From assembly GCA_018831195.1 (NCBI GenBank), contig JAHJDP010000053.1:1-51838 (forward strand): 51,838 nucleotides of DNA, in the 5' to 3' direction. Each line of letters starts with the position of its first letter. The stretch's first letter is position 1. Both the position numbers and the translations under genes were made by a program. Shown here piece after piece: positions 36,057 through 44,073 of this stretch. The notes under the pieces were generated by a model. It ran no database searches. It worked only from the letters and a program-made list of their open reading frames with translations, and was not told the origin of the DNA. The stretch is from Candidatus Eisenbacteria bacterium (GTDB taxonomy: Bacteria > Eisenbacteria > RBG-16-71-46 > CAIMUX01 > JAHJDP01).

Positions 36057-37865
36057 TCAATCCTCCCGCGCCCCTGTGTCTTCCCCCAAAATCCGCTTTC
36101 GATCGAGGGCTTTTTTGAAAACACGGAGCATATTCAATTCAACAAGGCTTTTCCCATGGGTCATATTTCCCCCATGTCGCCTGACCAGGAGTGTCACCGC
36201 CTCTATTCTCATCATGGGGATCTTCTGTTCATTGGCTCGGTTGTACCAATCCGTATCCTCACCAAACTTGAGGGTCTTATCAAAGAGCCCCACTTTATCA
36301 AAAACCCGTTTTCGATAAAGTCCCGCACCGATGTAGTAAGGAAACGATTCTCGGGGATTCCCCCTGTACTCATATGTCTTACTCCGGGGAGAATACTCCA
36401 CCAACTGCGCATAACCGTGGATCAGATCCAGTTCCGGTCGACGCGACATTTCATCTACAAGCATCCTCAAATTATTTTCCGGCCAGAGATCGTCAACATC
36501 AAGGAAGGTGATCAAATCTCCAGCCGTATCTCTTATACCCCGGTTTCTTGCCGAAGCCGCCCCATTGTTATCCTGCCGGAAATAGCGGATATCGCAGGGC
36601 AGCCCCCTAATGATTTCAGCCGTGCCATCCGTTGATCCATCATCCACGATGATGATCTCAAGAGAGGGATACGCCTGCGCCAGCACATTTTCAACAGCCT
36701 CTTTTATGAAGGCCGCGCCGTTATATACGGGAATAACGACACTGATCAGGGGATTTTGTCGCCCGGCCGAGGAGACCTTCTCGACAAGGGGGCCCTGTGA
36801 GACCATCCCGGGGTCCCGGTCCAGAAAGTCAGCAATCGCCCTTGGAATCAGAGCTCGATCACGTCCCAATTCGATCCGGTAGCATGGCAACCGCGAACAG
36901 AGCCGGTCAAAGAATTCATAGGTCCGCCGGCCGACATTGGGGAGCTGAGACATTGTTGTGAAAGAAGCCGCCTGCCTTGCAATCGATGGTTCTGTATTTT
37001 TAAAAGAGGTCCTTTCTGCATCGACTATACCCGGCACCAGCAGGGCTCTAAGGGGCATTTCCAGCTGCATTTGATCTTCAAAATAGGGATGTAAAAAGAG
37101 AACGGCTTTCTCATCTCGTAGTTTGTCTGGATTTTTGATGTGGGGACGAAGCATTGGATATTGATCAATATTGTCCGCATCCAGCTTTGCTGTACCGTAC
37201 AAATTATAGACCACCGGCTCAGGATCCAATCCGACAATAAGATAGTCATCCGCCACATAAGAATAACCCGCCTGCAAACAGGCAAGGGCGGTACTCGACT
37301 TTCCTACCCCCCCCTTGCCGGTTATCAAAACCGCGCCTTTCTCTGTCCCCACTGCGGCGGCGTGAAGGAGTTGCCGACCTCTTCGTTCCATCCCCCAATG
37401 AATAAGAGTTCGCAGCGGAGAGGCCTTGACCCAATAGGGCAGCGTCTCCGCCGTCGCAACCCAATAGATTCCATTATTACATTGATGATCAAGAAGATTC
37501 ACCGAATAATCATGCCAGTGAAATGCCGTTCGTATCCGCTCGCTGTTGAAACCCCAAATATCACCCCGATCAGTGAAATGATCTCTATGACAAGGAGGAT
37601 CCGGCATCCGGATGCCGGTCGATTGTGAATCCCACAAGCAGAAGGTCAGATCAGGCAGCCCATCGGGGATTATTTTTAAATGTTCAAGCGCAGGTGTAAG
37701 GTGCGTCAACAGCCTCTCTCCCGCGAAAGATAGGCGGATGGTCACACCTGCGATTCGATAATCACATATAACTTCTCCCACCGCGGCCCGGGCCTTCAGG
37801 AACCGGTCGTATGTCTCATCGTAGAAAGCGATTTGCTCGGCTTCTGTTTTCGGGTTGGTTTTCAT
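36057..37865 (-). CDS. HPr-kinase-like domain fused to a GT2 glycosyltransferase
   Basis: A 602-residue two-domain protein. Residues about 30-350 resemble HPr kinase/phosphorylase: His168 (LLHAAAVG), P-loop ITGKGGVGKSS at 181-191 and the metal-binding VADDYLIV at 205-212. Residues 371-600 are a GT2 glycosyltransferase (LISVVIPVYNGAAFIKEA, VDDGSTDGT, FLDVDDLWPE, then GEDTDWYNRANE and VRRHGGN). HprK-related kinases of this sort occur next to PqqD-like proteins and, in lasso-peptide clusters, phosphorylate the peptide. The fusion suggests that phosphorylation and sugar transfer act on one substrate. It overlaps the ABC gene by four bases and is the last gene of the operon. Confidence 0.8.
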   Translation of the reverse strand: MKTNPKTEAEQIAFYDETYDRFLKARAAVGEVICDYRIAGVTIRLSFAGERLLTHLTPALEHLKIIPDGLPDLTFCLWDSQSTGIRMPDPPCHRDHFTDRGDIWGFNSERIRTAFHWHDYSVNLLDHQCNNGIYWVATAETLPYWVKASPLRTLIHWGMERRGRQLLHAAAVGTEKGAVLITGKGGVGKSSTALACLQAGYSYVADDYLIVGLDPEPVVYNLYGTAKLDADNIDQYPMLRPHIKNPDKLRDEKAVLFLHPYFEDQMQLEMPLRALLVPGIVDAERTSFKNTEPSIARQAASFTTMSQLPNVGRRTYEFFDRLCSRLPCYRIELGRDRALIPRAIADFLDRDPGMVSQGPLVEKVSSAGRQNPLISVVIPVYNGAAFIKEAVENVLAQAYPSLEIIIVDDGSTDGTAEIIRGLPCDIRYFRQDNNGAASARNRGIRDTAGDLITFLDVDDLWPENNLRMLVDEMSRRPELDLIHGYAQLVEYSPRSKTYEYRGNPRESFPYYIGAGLYRKRVFDKVGLFDKTLKFGEDTDWYNRANEQKIPMMRIEAVTLLVRRHGGNMTHGKSLVELNMLRVFKKALDRKRILGEDTGARED

Positions 37866-39598
37866 CCGCCGGTGGGGCCTCCCGCTCCTCCCGGCCCGGC
37901 CGGAACCGGCCCGCCTCGTCGTAGAATGCCGTTCTCAAGATGATAGAGTTCAGTCGCATGAGCAAAGACATCTGGATCATGGCTGATCGTCACCAGGGCC
38001 GGCCGTTCATCGAGTTCCAATAGATTTTTCATGAGCCGGTTGATCGCCGAGAGTTCCAAGTGATTTGTCGGTTCATCCAGGATGAGAAGCTTCAGACGGC
38101 GGAGAAGCGCCCGCGCAATGGCGATTCTTTGGACCTCCCCGCCGGAAAGCAGAACACCCTCTTCACCGACAGGCGTATCATATCCATCGGGTAGTTTCTC
38201 AATGAATTCATCCGCAAGCGCGATATGCGCCGCCCGCCGGATTTTTTCAAGCGTCGCGTCGGAGCATCCATAGGATATATTCTCGCCAATGGTGCCAGAG
38301 AAGAAAGTGGGATGCTGCATGACAACGCCGATATGGCGCCGGAGTTCAACCATATCCAGATTGTCGTAGGGAATTCCATCGGCCAGCAACTGTCCCGCGT
38401 GCGGACGGTAAAACCCAAGGAGAAGCAGGAGGATGGTACTCTTTCCCGCGCCGTTGGCCCCCAGAATGGCGATATTTGATTTCTCCCTGATTTTCAGATC
38501 CACTCCACTCAGGATAGGCGTCTTATCATATCCAAACCGGATCCCCTCCAAATCAATCCGTCCTGTAAAGGGTATTCGTTTTGTTCCATAGTACGGTCTT
38601 GTTTCACCGGTATCTCCCAGCCGGTGCAATGTGATGATCGATTCATTTCCTGAAATCAGAAGAGGAATTGAATTTGTTATCGTATTTACACGCCCGTTGA
38701 GTAGGCCCGCCGCCACCCAGAAAGACAAGAACTCCCCCAGTGTCATCGAACCCCGGGCGACCGCTGCGCCGCCGACCACGAGAATGATGAGACCGCACAG
38801 CCCAACGACCGTGCTTTGGATTTGCCCGTGCACGGCATAAATAAAGGCCATCTTCTCGCTTGTCCGCCTGAGATGATGGAGTTCAGCCTTCCGGCGGATG
38901 ATCTCTTCTTCTTCGTACGACTGAACGCGCGTCAGATCCATATGCTGAAGAACAAAGAGCATCCCTTTGCTAAAAGCCTCGAACGCCCTTTGGAAAACAA
39001 AGACACGTCGTTTCACATATTTTCCGGTCAAACGGATTGTCAGGAATAGAATCGGAGCCAAAGAGATCATCAATACCAGCAGAAACCAGTTCAGGAACAC
39101 CAGGACGACAATGAGAGCGAGCGTCGCGAAGATAGCCGGAATGAGCTTTGAAACAACTTCATTGCTCATATTGTCGAGACGCTCGGTATCTTGGACAATC
39201 TGAGCATGCGTTGTTGTACGATCAAGCCGCGTATAATGAGCTCGCGAGAAAGCATAAAGTTTTGAAAGAATATCCTCGCGAAGATGCTGCACCGCCTCTT
39301 TGATCAATTTGATGTGTCGGTCGCGCAACCAAAGAGCGACACCGCTGTTGAGCAGGCGTATGGTAAAAATCCCGATGCCGACATAAACCAGCTTCCAGAC
39401 ATCACCTTCAGGTATCGCTTTGTCAAAAGCATAACGGATAAGATACAGCACGGGGAGGACCAGCAATGATTGAGCCGCAGCGACCAATCCATAGAAGAGG
39501 AGTATCCGCAGGCGGCCCCTATAAAAATCGACCAGATAGCGCCAAGCCTTTGGATCGAGGAGTCTTTTATCCGGCTGTCTTACCGCCTCAGCGCTCAT
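37862..39598 (-). CDS. ABC exporter, fused membrane and ATPase domains
   Basis: A 578-residue half-transporter of the MsbA/peptide-exporter type. The membrane domain has six predicted helices in residues 25-310 (FYGLVAAAQSLLVLPVLYLIRYAF; IFATLALIVVLVFLNWFLLVLMISL). The ATPase has Walker A GANGAGKST, signature LLSGGEVQRIAIARAL, Walker B LLILDEPTNHLE and a H-loop SHD. No C39 peptidase domain precedes it, so any peptide cargo is not leader-cleaved here. Four-base overlaps join it to both neighbours. It probably exports the product of the cluster. Confidence 0.9.
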   Translation of the reverse strand: MSAEAVRQPDKRLLDPKAWRYLVDFYRGRLRILLFYGLVAAAQSLLVLPVLYLIRYAFDKAIPEGDVWKLVYVGIGIFTIRLLNSGVALWLRDRHIKLIKEAVQHLREDILSKLYAFSRAHYTRLDRTTTHAQIVQDTERLDNMSNEVVSKLIPAIFATLALIVVLVFLNWFLLVLMISLAPILFLTIRLTGKYVKRRVFVFQRAFEAFSKGMLFVLQHMDLTRVQSYEEEEIIRRKAELHHLRRTSEKMAFIYAVHGQIQSTVVGLCGLIILVVGGAAVARGSMTLGEFLSFWVAAGLLNGRVNTITNSIPLLISGNESIITLHRLGDTGETRPYYGTKRIPFTGRIDLEGIRFGYDKTPILSGVDLKIREKSNIAILGANGAGKSTILLLLLGFYRPHAGQLLADGIPYDNLDMVELRRHIGVVMQHPTFFSGTIGENISYGCSDATLEKIRRAAHIALADEFIEKLPDGYDTPVGEEGVLLSGGEVQRIAIARALLRRLKLLILDEPTNHLELSAINRLMKNLLELDERPALVTISHDPDVFAHATELYHLENGILRRGGPVPAGPGGAGGPTGG

Positions 39599-40767
39599 CG
39601 GCGCCCCTTCCCTTCTGGCTTTCTCACCATCTTTTTGATCTTATTCCAGATGTGGCCGAGAACAACAGGAAGCACCTGCGATCGCCTTTTCAATTGGAAA
39701 TGATAACGCATGAATTCAGGAATTTGCGCGAGTTTGCTAAAGAGACTCTTGCCCGCCGAGTAGCGCAGAAAATAAACGAAGAGAATCGGATAATACCCCA
39801 GGAAGAGGCTCCGCCTTTTATCCGAATCGATGCCGATATAGCGGTACTCGATACGCTCGGTGAAGGTCGGCGGAACGCTCTCCAAGCCATCCAAAATCCG
39901 GTGGGGAATGGGAGCCTCAAAGATTTCTTGAAGGTACCTCAAGCCGCGGGCCGCCCGCAGCCGAATGCGCCGCCGGCCGGCCTGGTCCAGGACTCGATCC
40001 CAGTCAATGTTGTTACCGGCTTTCTGCAAGATGATCATCGCGTCCGGTATCCAGCGGATCGAAGGCTCAGGATTCCACCGGATCCCATGGACGACCGTGT
40101 GCAGCAGGGTATCCGTCGGCTCCATCGCTCTTGTCGGTACACCGGCGAAGCTCAGCTCCATCGACCGTTGCCAAAGTTCCTCATCGGCCTCGTTCTGTAG
40201 ACATTCCCGATAGACATGCCAATGAAGGTCGAACTCATGATCATCCTTCCCGATCAACTGCACGGCATGGCGGAATCGAAGATCATCGGTAATGGAACGG
40301 GTATTGGCTCTCCAATCTTCCTTCTCAAGACGGGCGATAGCCTCTTGAACCTGTTCCTGGGGTACGAGAACATCGACATCGGCCATCGGTCGCACACCAA
40401 CATCGTTATAGTAATACAGGGCCATGGGGGCCCCTTTGAGAACCATCGTCTGAAGCCCCGCTTCATGCAGGCTCTTCAAAATTGCCGCTGTCTCATGAAA
40501 TAAACGTTGATTCGCACACCAGGAATAGCGGTAAAGCCCTTTGAGACGCGTCATCAGGGGATCATTCAGACCACAGGCCACAAGGTTTTTGTAAACAAGA
40601 GGAAAAAGGCGGAAGGACCCGCGATCATGGTTCTCTTCGATAAAATCGTTTCTTGACGTCCATTCTAGCCAGGCGTCCAGCGCTTTATCGCCCGTTAACA
40701 AAGCGGCGCGGAGGAGAATTTCCTGGTCTTTGGTCGGCCAGAAGGCTTCTTTTCGAAGTGACGCCAC
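39595..40767 (-). CDS. Nucleotidyltransferase-fold protein (PF14907-like)
   Basis: A 390-residue member of the 'uncharacterised nucleotidyltransferase' family (NTP_transf_5). The signature is complete: MVLKGAPMALYYYNDVGVRPMADVDVLVP, with the Lys-Gly, the Arg and the two acidic residues of the metal site (ADVDV). Downstream DHEFDLHWHVYRE supplies the third acidic/His region. Families of this type occur repeatedly in clusters with PqqD-like and HprK-like genes; the reaction is not known to me. It starts at a GTG four bases after the GT2 stop, with GAGGAAG upstream, and ends in a four-base overlap with the ABC gene. Confidence 0.85.
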   Translation of the reverse strand: MASLRKEAFWPTKDQEILLRAALLTGDKALDAWLEWTSRNDFIEENHDRGSFRLFPLVYKNLVACGLNDPLMTRLKGLYRYSWCANQRLFHETAAILKSLHEAGLQTMVLKGAPMALYYYNDVGVRPMADVDVLVPQEQVQEAIARLEKEDWRANTRSITDDLRFRHAVQLIGKDDHEFDLHWHVYRECLQNEADEELWQRSMELSFAGVPTRAMEPTDTLLHTVVHGIRWNPEPSIRWIPDAMIILQKAGNNIDWDRVLDQAGRRRIRLRAARGLRYLQEIFEAPIPHRILDGLESVPPTFTERIEYRYIGIDSDKRRSLFLGYYPILFVYFLRYSAGKSLFSKLAQIPEFMRYHFQLKRRSQVLPVVLGHIWNKIKKMVRKPEGKGRR

Positions 40768-40771
40768 CTTT

Positions 40772-41518
40772 CTATTCTTCCTCCCTTATCATATCGTCAG
40801 CCATCTTTCGCCGGCGATCGAGCGCGGCTTTGGCGACCTTCAAATAGTCACTCCGCGCATCGGGATCAATGATTCCGATATTTGTTGTATGGATGCGTCT
40901 TTTAAGGACAACGTCATTGATCATTTTTGTCTTTATCCCGGCCTCATTGATCCGCATAATCCAATCTATCGTTTCCCCTGCCGTGAAAGCCGTTGAGAAG
41001 ACGCCGACCCTTTTAATAACCTTGCGCCGAACAAGAATGGCGCCGGCGACCTGAGCCGGCATCGGTTTTGGATCATACTTGATCTGCTTCTGCAAAATAT
41101 CAGGCAATTCGGGACTCACAAATTGAACGGCATACCCGGAAACAAGACCCAAACTTGGATCCTCCTCGAGCACCCGCCGCTGTCTGTCCAGCTTTCCATC
41201 GGTCCAGAGATCGTCGGCATCGAGAAAGGCGATAGTGGAACCCCGCGCCTGTTCCAGGCCGGTGTTCCTGGCTGCACTGATTCCCGCATTCTGCTGGTAA
41301 GTGTAATGGACCGGTTCGCCAAAGTTGCTTATCACTTCACTGCTGTTGTCGGTCGATCCATCATCTATAACAATGATTTCGAGTGGGCTGTGGTTTTGAG
41401 CCAAAACGCTTCTGATCGCTTCAGCAATATACTTTCCCGCATTATAGCAAGGGATAATGACACTGATGAGAGACCCGTCCTGTGTTTCGTCTTCCGATCC
41501 CATTTGGGATTCATTCAT
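40772..41518 (-). CDS. GT2 family glycosyltransferase
   Basis: About 248 residues, single GT-A domain: LISVIIPCYNAGKYIAEAI, VIDDGSTDNSSEVI, ISAARNTGLEQARG and the metal-binding FLDADDLWTDGK. The C-terminal part has AGETIDWIMRINEAGIKTKMI and VVLKRRIHTTNIG, the same arrangement as the other two GT2 domains of this cluster. The ATG at 41518 shares ATGA with the PqqD-like stop, implying translational coupling. An ATG at 41524 is also possible. Sugar donor and acceptor are unknown. Confidence 0.9.
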   Translation of the reverse strand: MNESQMGSEDETQDGSLISVIIPCYNAGKYIAEAIRSVLAQNHSPLEIIVIDDGSTDNSSEVISNFGEPVHYTYQQNAGISAARNTGLEQARGSTIAFLDADDLWTDGKLDRQRRVLEEDPSLGLVSGYAVQFVSPELPDILQKQIKYDPKPMPAQVAGAILVRRKVIKRVGVFSTAFTAGETIDWIMRINEAGIKTKMINDVVLKRRIHTTNIGIIDPDARSDYLKVAKAALDRRRKMADDMIREEE

Positions 41519-42042
41519 TGCCATGTTCCGTTATTATTATTTTCGGTCTCTGGATCGGGCTTCTTGGCCATGGGCCAGCCTGTCTCCTCGACATCGTGGA
41601 TTGGATCAAGAAGAAGCATATCCTGCATATCTTTATATTTGCTGAGAACAGGAACTTCGAAGGGTTCCTTCCGACCTGCTGATTCCGGCGCCCCATCGCT
41701 TATGCCTACCATTTTCGGTTTCGCATGATTCGAGTCGTCAGCGGGAACGATCAGCTTCTCCGCCTGCAATTTCGACAGGAAAGAGAGGACCTCTCTTTCA
41801 ATATCTTTTTTTTCTGCATCAAATCTCGAGGAGAACTCGCGGCAGATCTCGCCGATGCTGCTCCCTTCATTGATGAGTTCCCAAAGGGCCGCCCCCACAG
41901 CTCCGGTGCTGTAGTAGGTGCCCGTATCCAGATTGATCATAACCAGCTCGCCTTCGAGAATTTCCCCGATGGCCGTCGGGCTGTTCACCCGATAGATGTC
42001 ACGTGGCTCCACCGTAAATCCCCTCGCTTTTAGATAAATCAC
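41515..42042 (-). CDS. PqqD-like (RiPP recognition element) protein with conserved tail
   Basis: A 175-residue protein. Residues about 10-95 are the PqqD fold: VNSPTAIGEILEGELVMINLDTGTYYSTGAVGAALWELINEGSS then a helical REFSSRFDAEKKDIEREVLSFLSKLQAEKLI. PqqD-type domains bind leader peptides of ribosomally made modified peptides. The last 75 residues form a polar linker and a tail with DMQDMLLLDPIHDVEETGWP, then NNNNGTWQ. I recall a similar LLLLDPIHEVDE-x-GWP tail in other PqqD-family proteins near HprK-like genes, but cannot check it. The GTG at 42042 overlaps a leader ORF as GTGA; a GTG at 42012 has a better ribosome binding site (GAGGGG). Confidence 0.8.
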   Translation of the reverse strand: MIYLKARGFTVEPRDIYRVNSPTAIGEILEGELVMINLDTGTYYSTGAVGAALWELINEGSSIGEICREFSSRFDAEKKDIEREVLSFLSKLQAEKLIVPADDSNHAKPKMVGISDGAPESAGRKEPFEVPVLSKYKDMQDMLLLDPIHDVEETGWPMAKKPDPETENNNNGTWQ

Positions 42043-42125
42043 CCTTGCCGCCAGACGAAATTCATAGAATGATTATCGGCAGGATTCATCCCTTTGTTGT
42101 GTTTCGGTTTGCGGCTTTTTGTCAT
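42039..42125 (-). CDS. 28-codon leader ORF before the PqqD-like gene
   Basis: An ATG at 42125, about 16 bases after the predicted start point, opens 28 codons and stops in a TGA that shares GTGA with the GTG at 42042. The peptide begins MTKSRKPKHNKG and ends NFVWRQG: basic N-terminus, polar and aromatic C-terminus. No Shine-Dalgarno is visible before the ATG. It could be a leader peptide, a precursor peptide of the cluster, or chance. Confidence 0.3.
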   Translation of the reverse strand: MTKSRKPKHNKGMNPADNHSMNFVWRQG

Positions 42126-42147
42126 TATTTGAAATAGCTAAATAGGA

Positions 42148-42176
42148 ATTATAGCTGATTTTAGATTCCTTTTCAA
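42148..42176 (-). promoter_or_regulatory. Strong sigma-70 promoter of the PqqD/GT/HprK operon
   Basis: TTGAAA (rc of 42171-42176) and a perfect TATAAT (rc of 42148-42153) are separated by 17 bases on the minus strand. The start point is expected near 42141. The stretch is AT-rich and lies between the divergent operon and GT2 gene. Confidence 0.7.
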
Positions 42177-42187
42177 ACGGGGGACTC

Positions 42188-42901
42188 ATGGAGACCGGCA
42201 CAGGAAATCCACTTGTCAGCACCATTGTACCTGTCTACAACGGTGAGCCGTTCATCCGGGAAGCTCTGGACAGCATCCTTGCGCAAGATTATGAATCCCA
42301 AGAGATTATCGTTGTTAATGACGGATCGACCGACGGCACGTGCAAGATCATCGAATCGTACCCACATCTCACGGTCATCCATCAGTCGAATAAGGGTGTC
42401 TCATCAGCGCGTAATGCCGGTTTGGAGAAATCCCACGGCGAGTTGATCGCCTTCCTGGACAGCGATGATAGATGGACGCCTGAAAAGCTCCGGTTACAGG
42501 TCGCTTTTCTTCAGCAAAATCAGGAGATCGATTATGTCTGCGCAATGGCCCGCCATCTTCTGGCGCCGGGAACTCCCTGGCCGGCATGGCTGAAAAAAGA
42601 ACTGCTGGAAAGTCCTCAGATCGCCTACTCCCCCTGTACCCTCCTCGCCTGGAAGAAAACCTTTGAAAGGGTCGGCCCTTTTAATCCCGAACTCCGAACA
42701 GGAGAAGATACCGATTGGTTCGCCCGGGCGAATGATCTGGGGATAAGGGGGGGTGTGGTTCATGAGGTCCTTATGGTTCGGCGCATTCATGATCGAAATA
42801 TCTCCGCGCCGTCGGAACAGAGTAACCGTCATCTTCTCAAAATCTTACAAGCCTCGATTAAAAGGAAACGGGAACTAGCTGAAAAGGAGAAGAATTCCTG
42901 A
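42188..42901 (+). CDS. GT2 family glycosyltransferase, divergent
   Basis: A 237-residue GT2 enzyme: LVSTIVPVYNGEPFIREAL, VNDGSTDGTCKII, VSSARNAGLEKSHG and the metal-binding FLDSDDRWTPEK. The C-terminal part carries TGEDTDWFARANDLGIRG and VLMVRRIHDRNIS. This matches the two GT2 domains encoded divergently, so all three likely come from one subfamily and one pathway. The ATG follows GGGGGA. It converges with the small export-protein gene, with three bases between their stops. Confidence 0.9.
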   Translation: METGTGNPLVSTIVPVYNGEPFIREALDSILAQDYESQEIIVVNDGSTDGTCKIIESYPHLTVIHQSNKGVSSARNAGLEKSHGELIAFLDSDDRWTPEKLRLQVAFLQQNQEIDYVCAMARHLLAPGTPWPAWLKKELLESPQIAYSPCTLLAWKKTFERVGPFNPELRTGEDTDWFARANDLGIRGGVVHEVLMVRRIHDRNISAPSEQSNRHLLKILQASIKRKRELAEKEKNS

Positions 42902-42904
42902 TCC

Positions 42905-43405
42905 CTACCAGAGGGCCAGGACTCCCAGAGTTGCCAATGTTACGATCGTGGCGGAGATGCAGACACCGGCGAGTGTCGCCAGAAGGGCCTGGCGGAAAGG
43001 AATCCCAAACAAAAAAGCCGCGGCGGCGCCGGTCCAAGCCCCGGTGATCGGCAGCGGTATGGCGACAAAGAGTGCCAAACCGACCGCTTGATACTTCTCG
43101 ACAAGCCGGCCCTTTCGTCTCGTCCGCTGGAAAAGCCAGGTGAAGAAACGATCCAGCAGGGGCATCTTTCGGAGCCAATCGCTGATCGGTCCGATCCAGA
43201 GCAACAGGGGAATCACGGGAATCATATTGCCCAAGATCGCCAAAGGGACCGCCTCAACGAGTGACAGGTCCCCGCCGATCGGCGCCAAAGCCCATGGAAT
43301 CGCTCCACGCAGTTCAAGGATCGGCAGCATCGCCAGAATGACGACGGTCACTTGCGGCGGCACCCCTTGAAGCGCGGCGACAATGGCTTCCCTTATGGCT
43401 TCCAT
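42905..43405 (-). CDS. Small multidrug-export family membrane protein
   Basis: About 166 residues with four or five membrane segments, of the COG2426/PF06695 'small multi-drug export' family. The signature LPILELRGAIPWAL and the loop IPLPITGAWTGAAAAFLFG are typical. The ATG at 43405 is chosen because the preceding in-frame codons lie inside pcm and read as arbitrary Gly/Arg. It overlaps pcm by 13 bases. Despite the family name, no transport activity is established to my knowledge. Confidence 0.8.
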   Translation of the reverse strand: MEAIREAIVAALQGVPPQVTVVILAMLPILELRGAIPWALAPIGGDLSLVEAVPLAILGNMIPVIPLLLWIGPISDWLRKMPLLDRFFTWLFQRTRRKGRLVEKYQAVGLALFVAIPLPITGAWTGAAAAFLFGIPFRQALLATLAGVCISATIVTLATLGVLALW

Positions 43406-44073
43406 CCTTCCTCCCCCACCAGCGGCACAAAGGCGCAAGCGCCGTGATTCTCCTCGTGATAATCATCTCCCCTGCGCGTAACGACAACCAAATCCTGAAC
43501 ACCAAGGGACCCGGTGGGAATGACCAGCCTGCCACCTTCCGCCAGTTGGCCCTTTAGGGATGACGGAAGATCGGGCGCCCCGGCCGTCACGAGGATGCCG
43601 TCATAAGGGGAGCCCTCGGCAAGCCCCTTGGACCCATCTCCGATCCTGAACCGGACATTGATCAACCCCAAGCCGGTCAGGAGATTTTGCGCCCGCAAGG
43701 ACAGGGCGGCGATCCTCTCAACCGTCCAGAGATCGACGCCCATCATCGCCAAAATCGCCGCCTGATAACCCGATCCGGTTCCTACCTCTAGTACTTTCAT
43801 CCCCGGAACGGGATCGAGAGCCACGGTCATCAGGGCGACCATATAGGGCTGGGAGATGGTCTGGCCTGAACCAATGGGAAGGGCCCGGTCATCGTAGGCC
43901 GATTCACATTGTTCCTGTGGAACAAATAGATGCCTCGGCGTCTTTAACATAGCTTCGATGAGCTGGGGATGATTTATCCGCCGACCTTGAATCTGCTCCT
44001 CCACCATCCGGCGGCGGCGTGCAGGGTAAGGAAGAAAAGAGGTTTCAGCCGATGTCCGCTTGAAGAAAACCAT
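43393..44073 (-). CDS. pcm: Protein-L-isoaspartate O-methyltransferase
   Basis: A 226-residue SAM-dependent enzyme repairing isoaspartyl residues in aged proteins. The family signature is present: early RMVEEQIQGRRI, substrate-binding DRALPIGSGQTISQPYMVALM, SAM motif I LEVGTGSGYQAAILA and the closing ILVTAGAPDLPSSLKGQLAEGGRLVIP. The ATG overlaps the surE stop as TGATG. The surE-pcm pair is a well-known conserved arrangement. Confidence 0.95.
   Translation of the reverse strand: MVFFKRTSAETSFLPYPARRRRMVEEQIQGRRINHPQLIEAMLKTPRHLFVPQEQCESAYDDRALPIGSGQTISQPYMVALMTVALDPVPGMKVLEVGTGSGYQAAILAMMGVDLWTVERIAALSLRAQNLLTGLGLINVRFRIGDGSKGLAEGSPYDGILVTAGAPDLPSSLKGQLAEGGRLVIPTGSLGVQDLVVVTRRGDDYHEENHGACAFVPLVGEEGWKP

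Noticed and set aside
39466-40200. 244-codon open frame on the plus strand
   Set aside because: Lies opposite the ABC and nucleotidyltransferase genes, whose motifs are complete; composition is that of a shadow frame.
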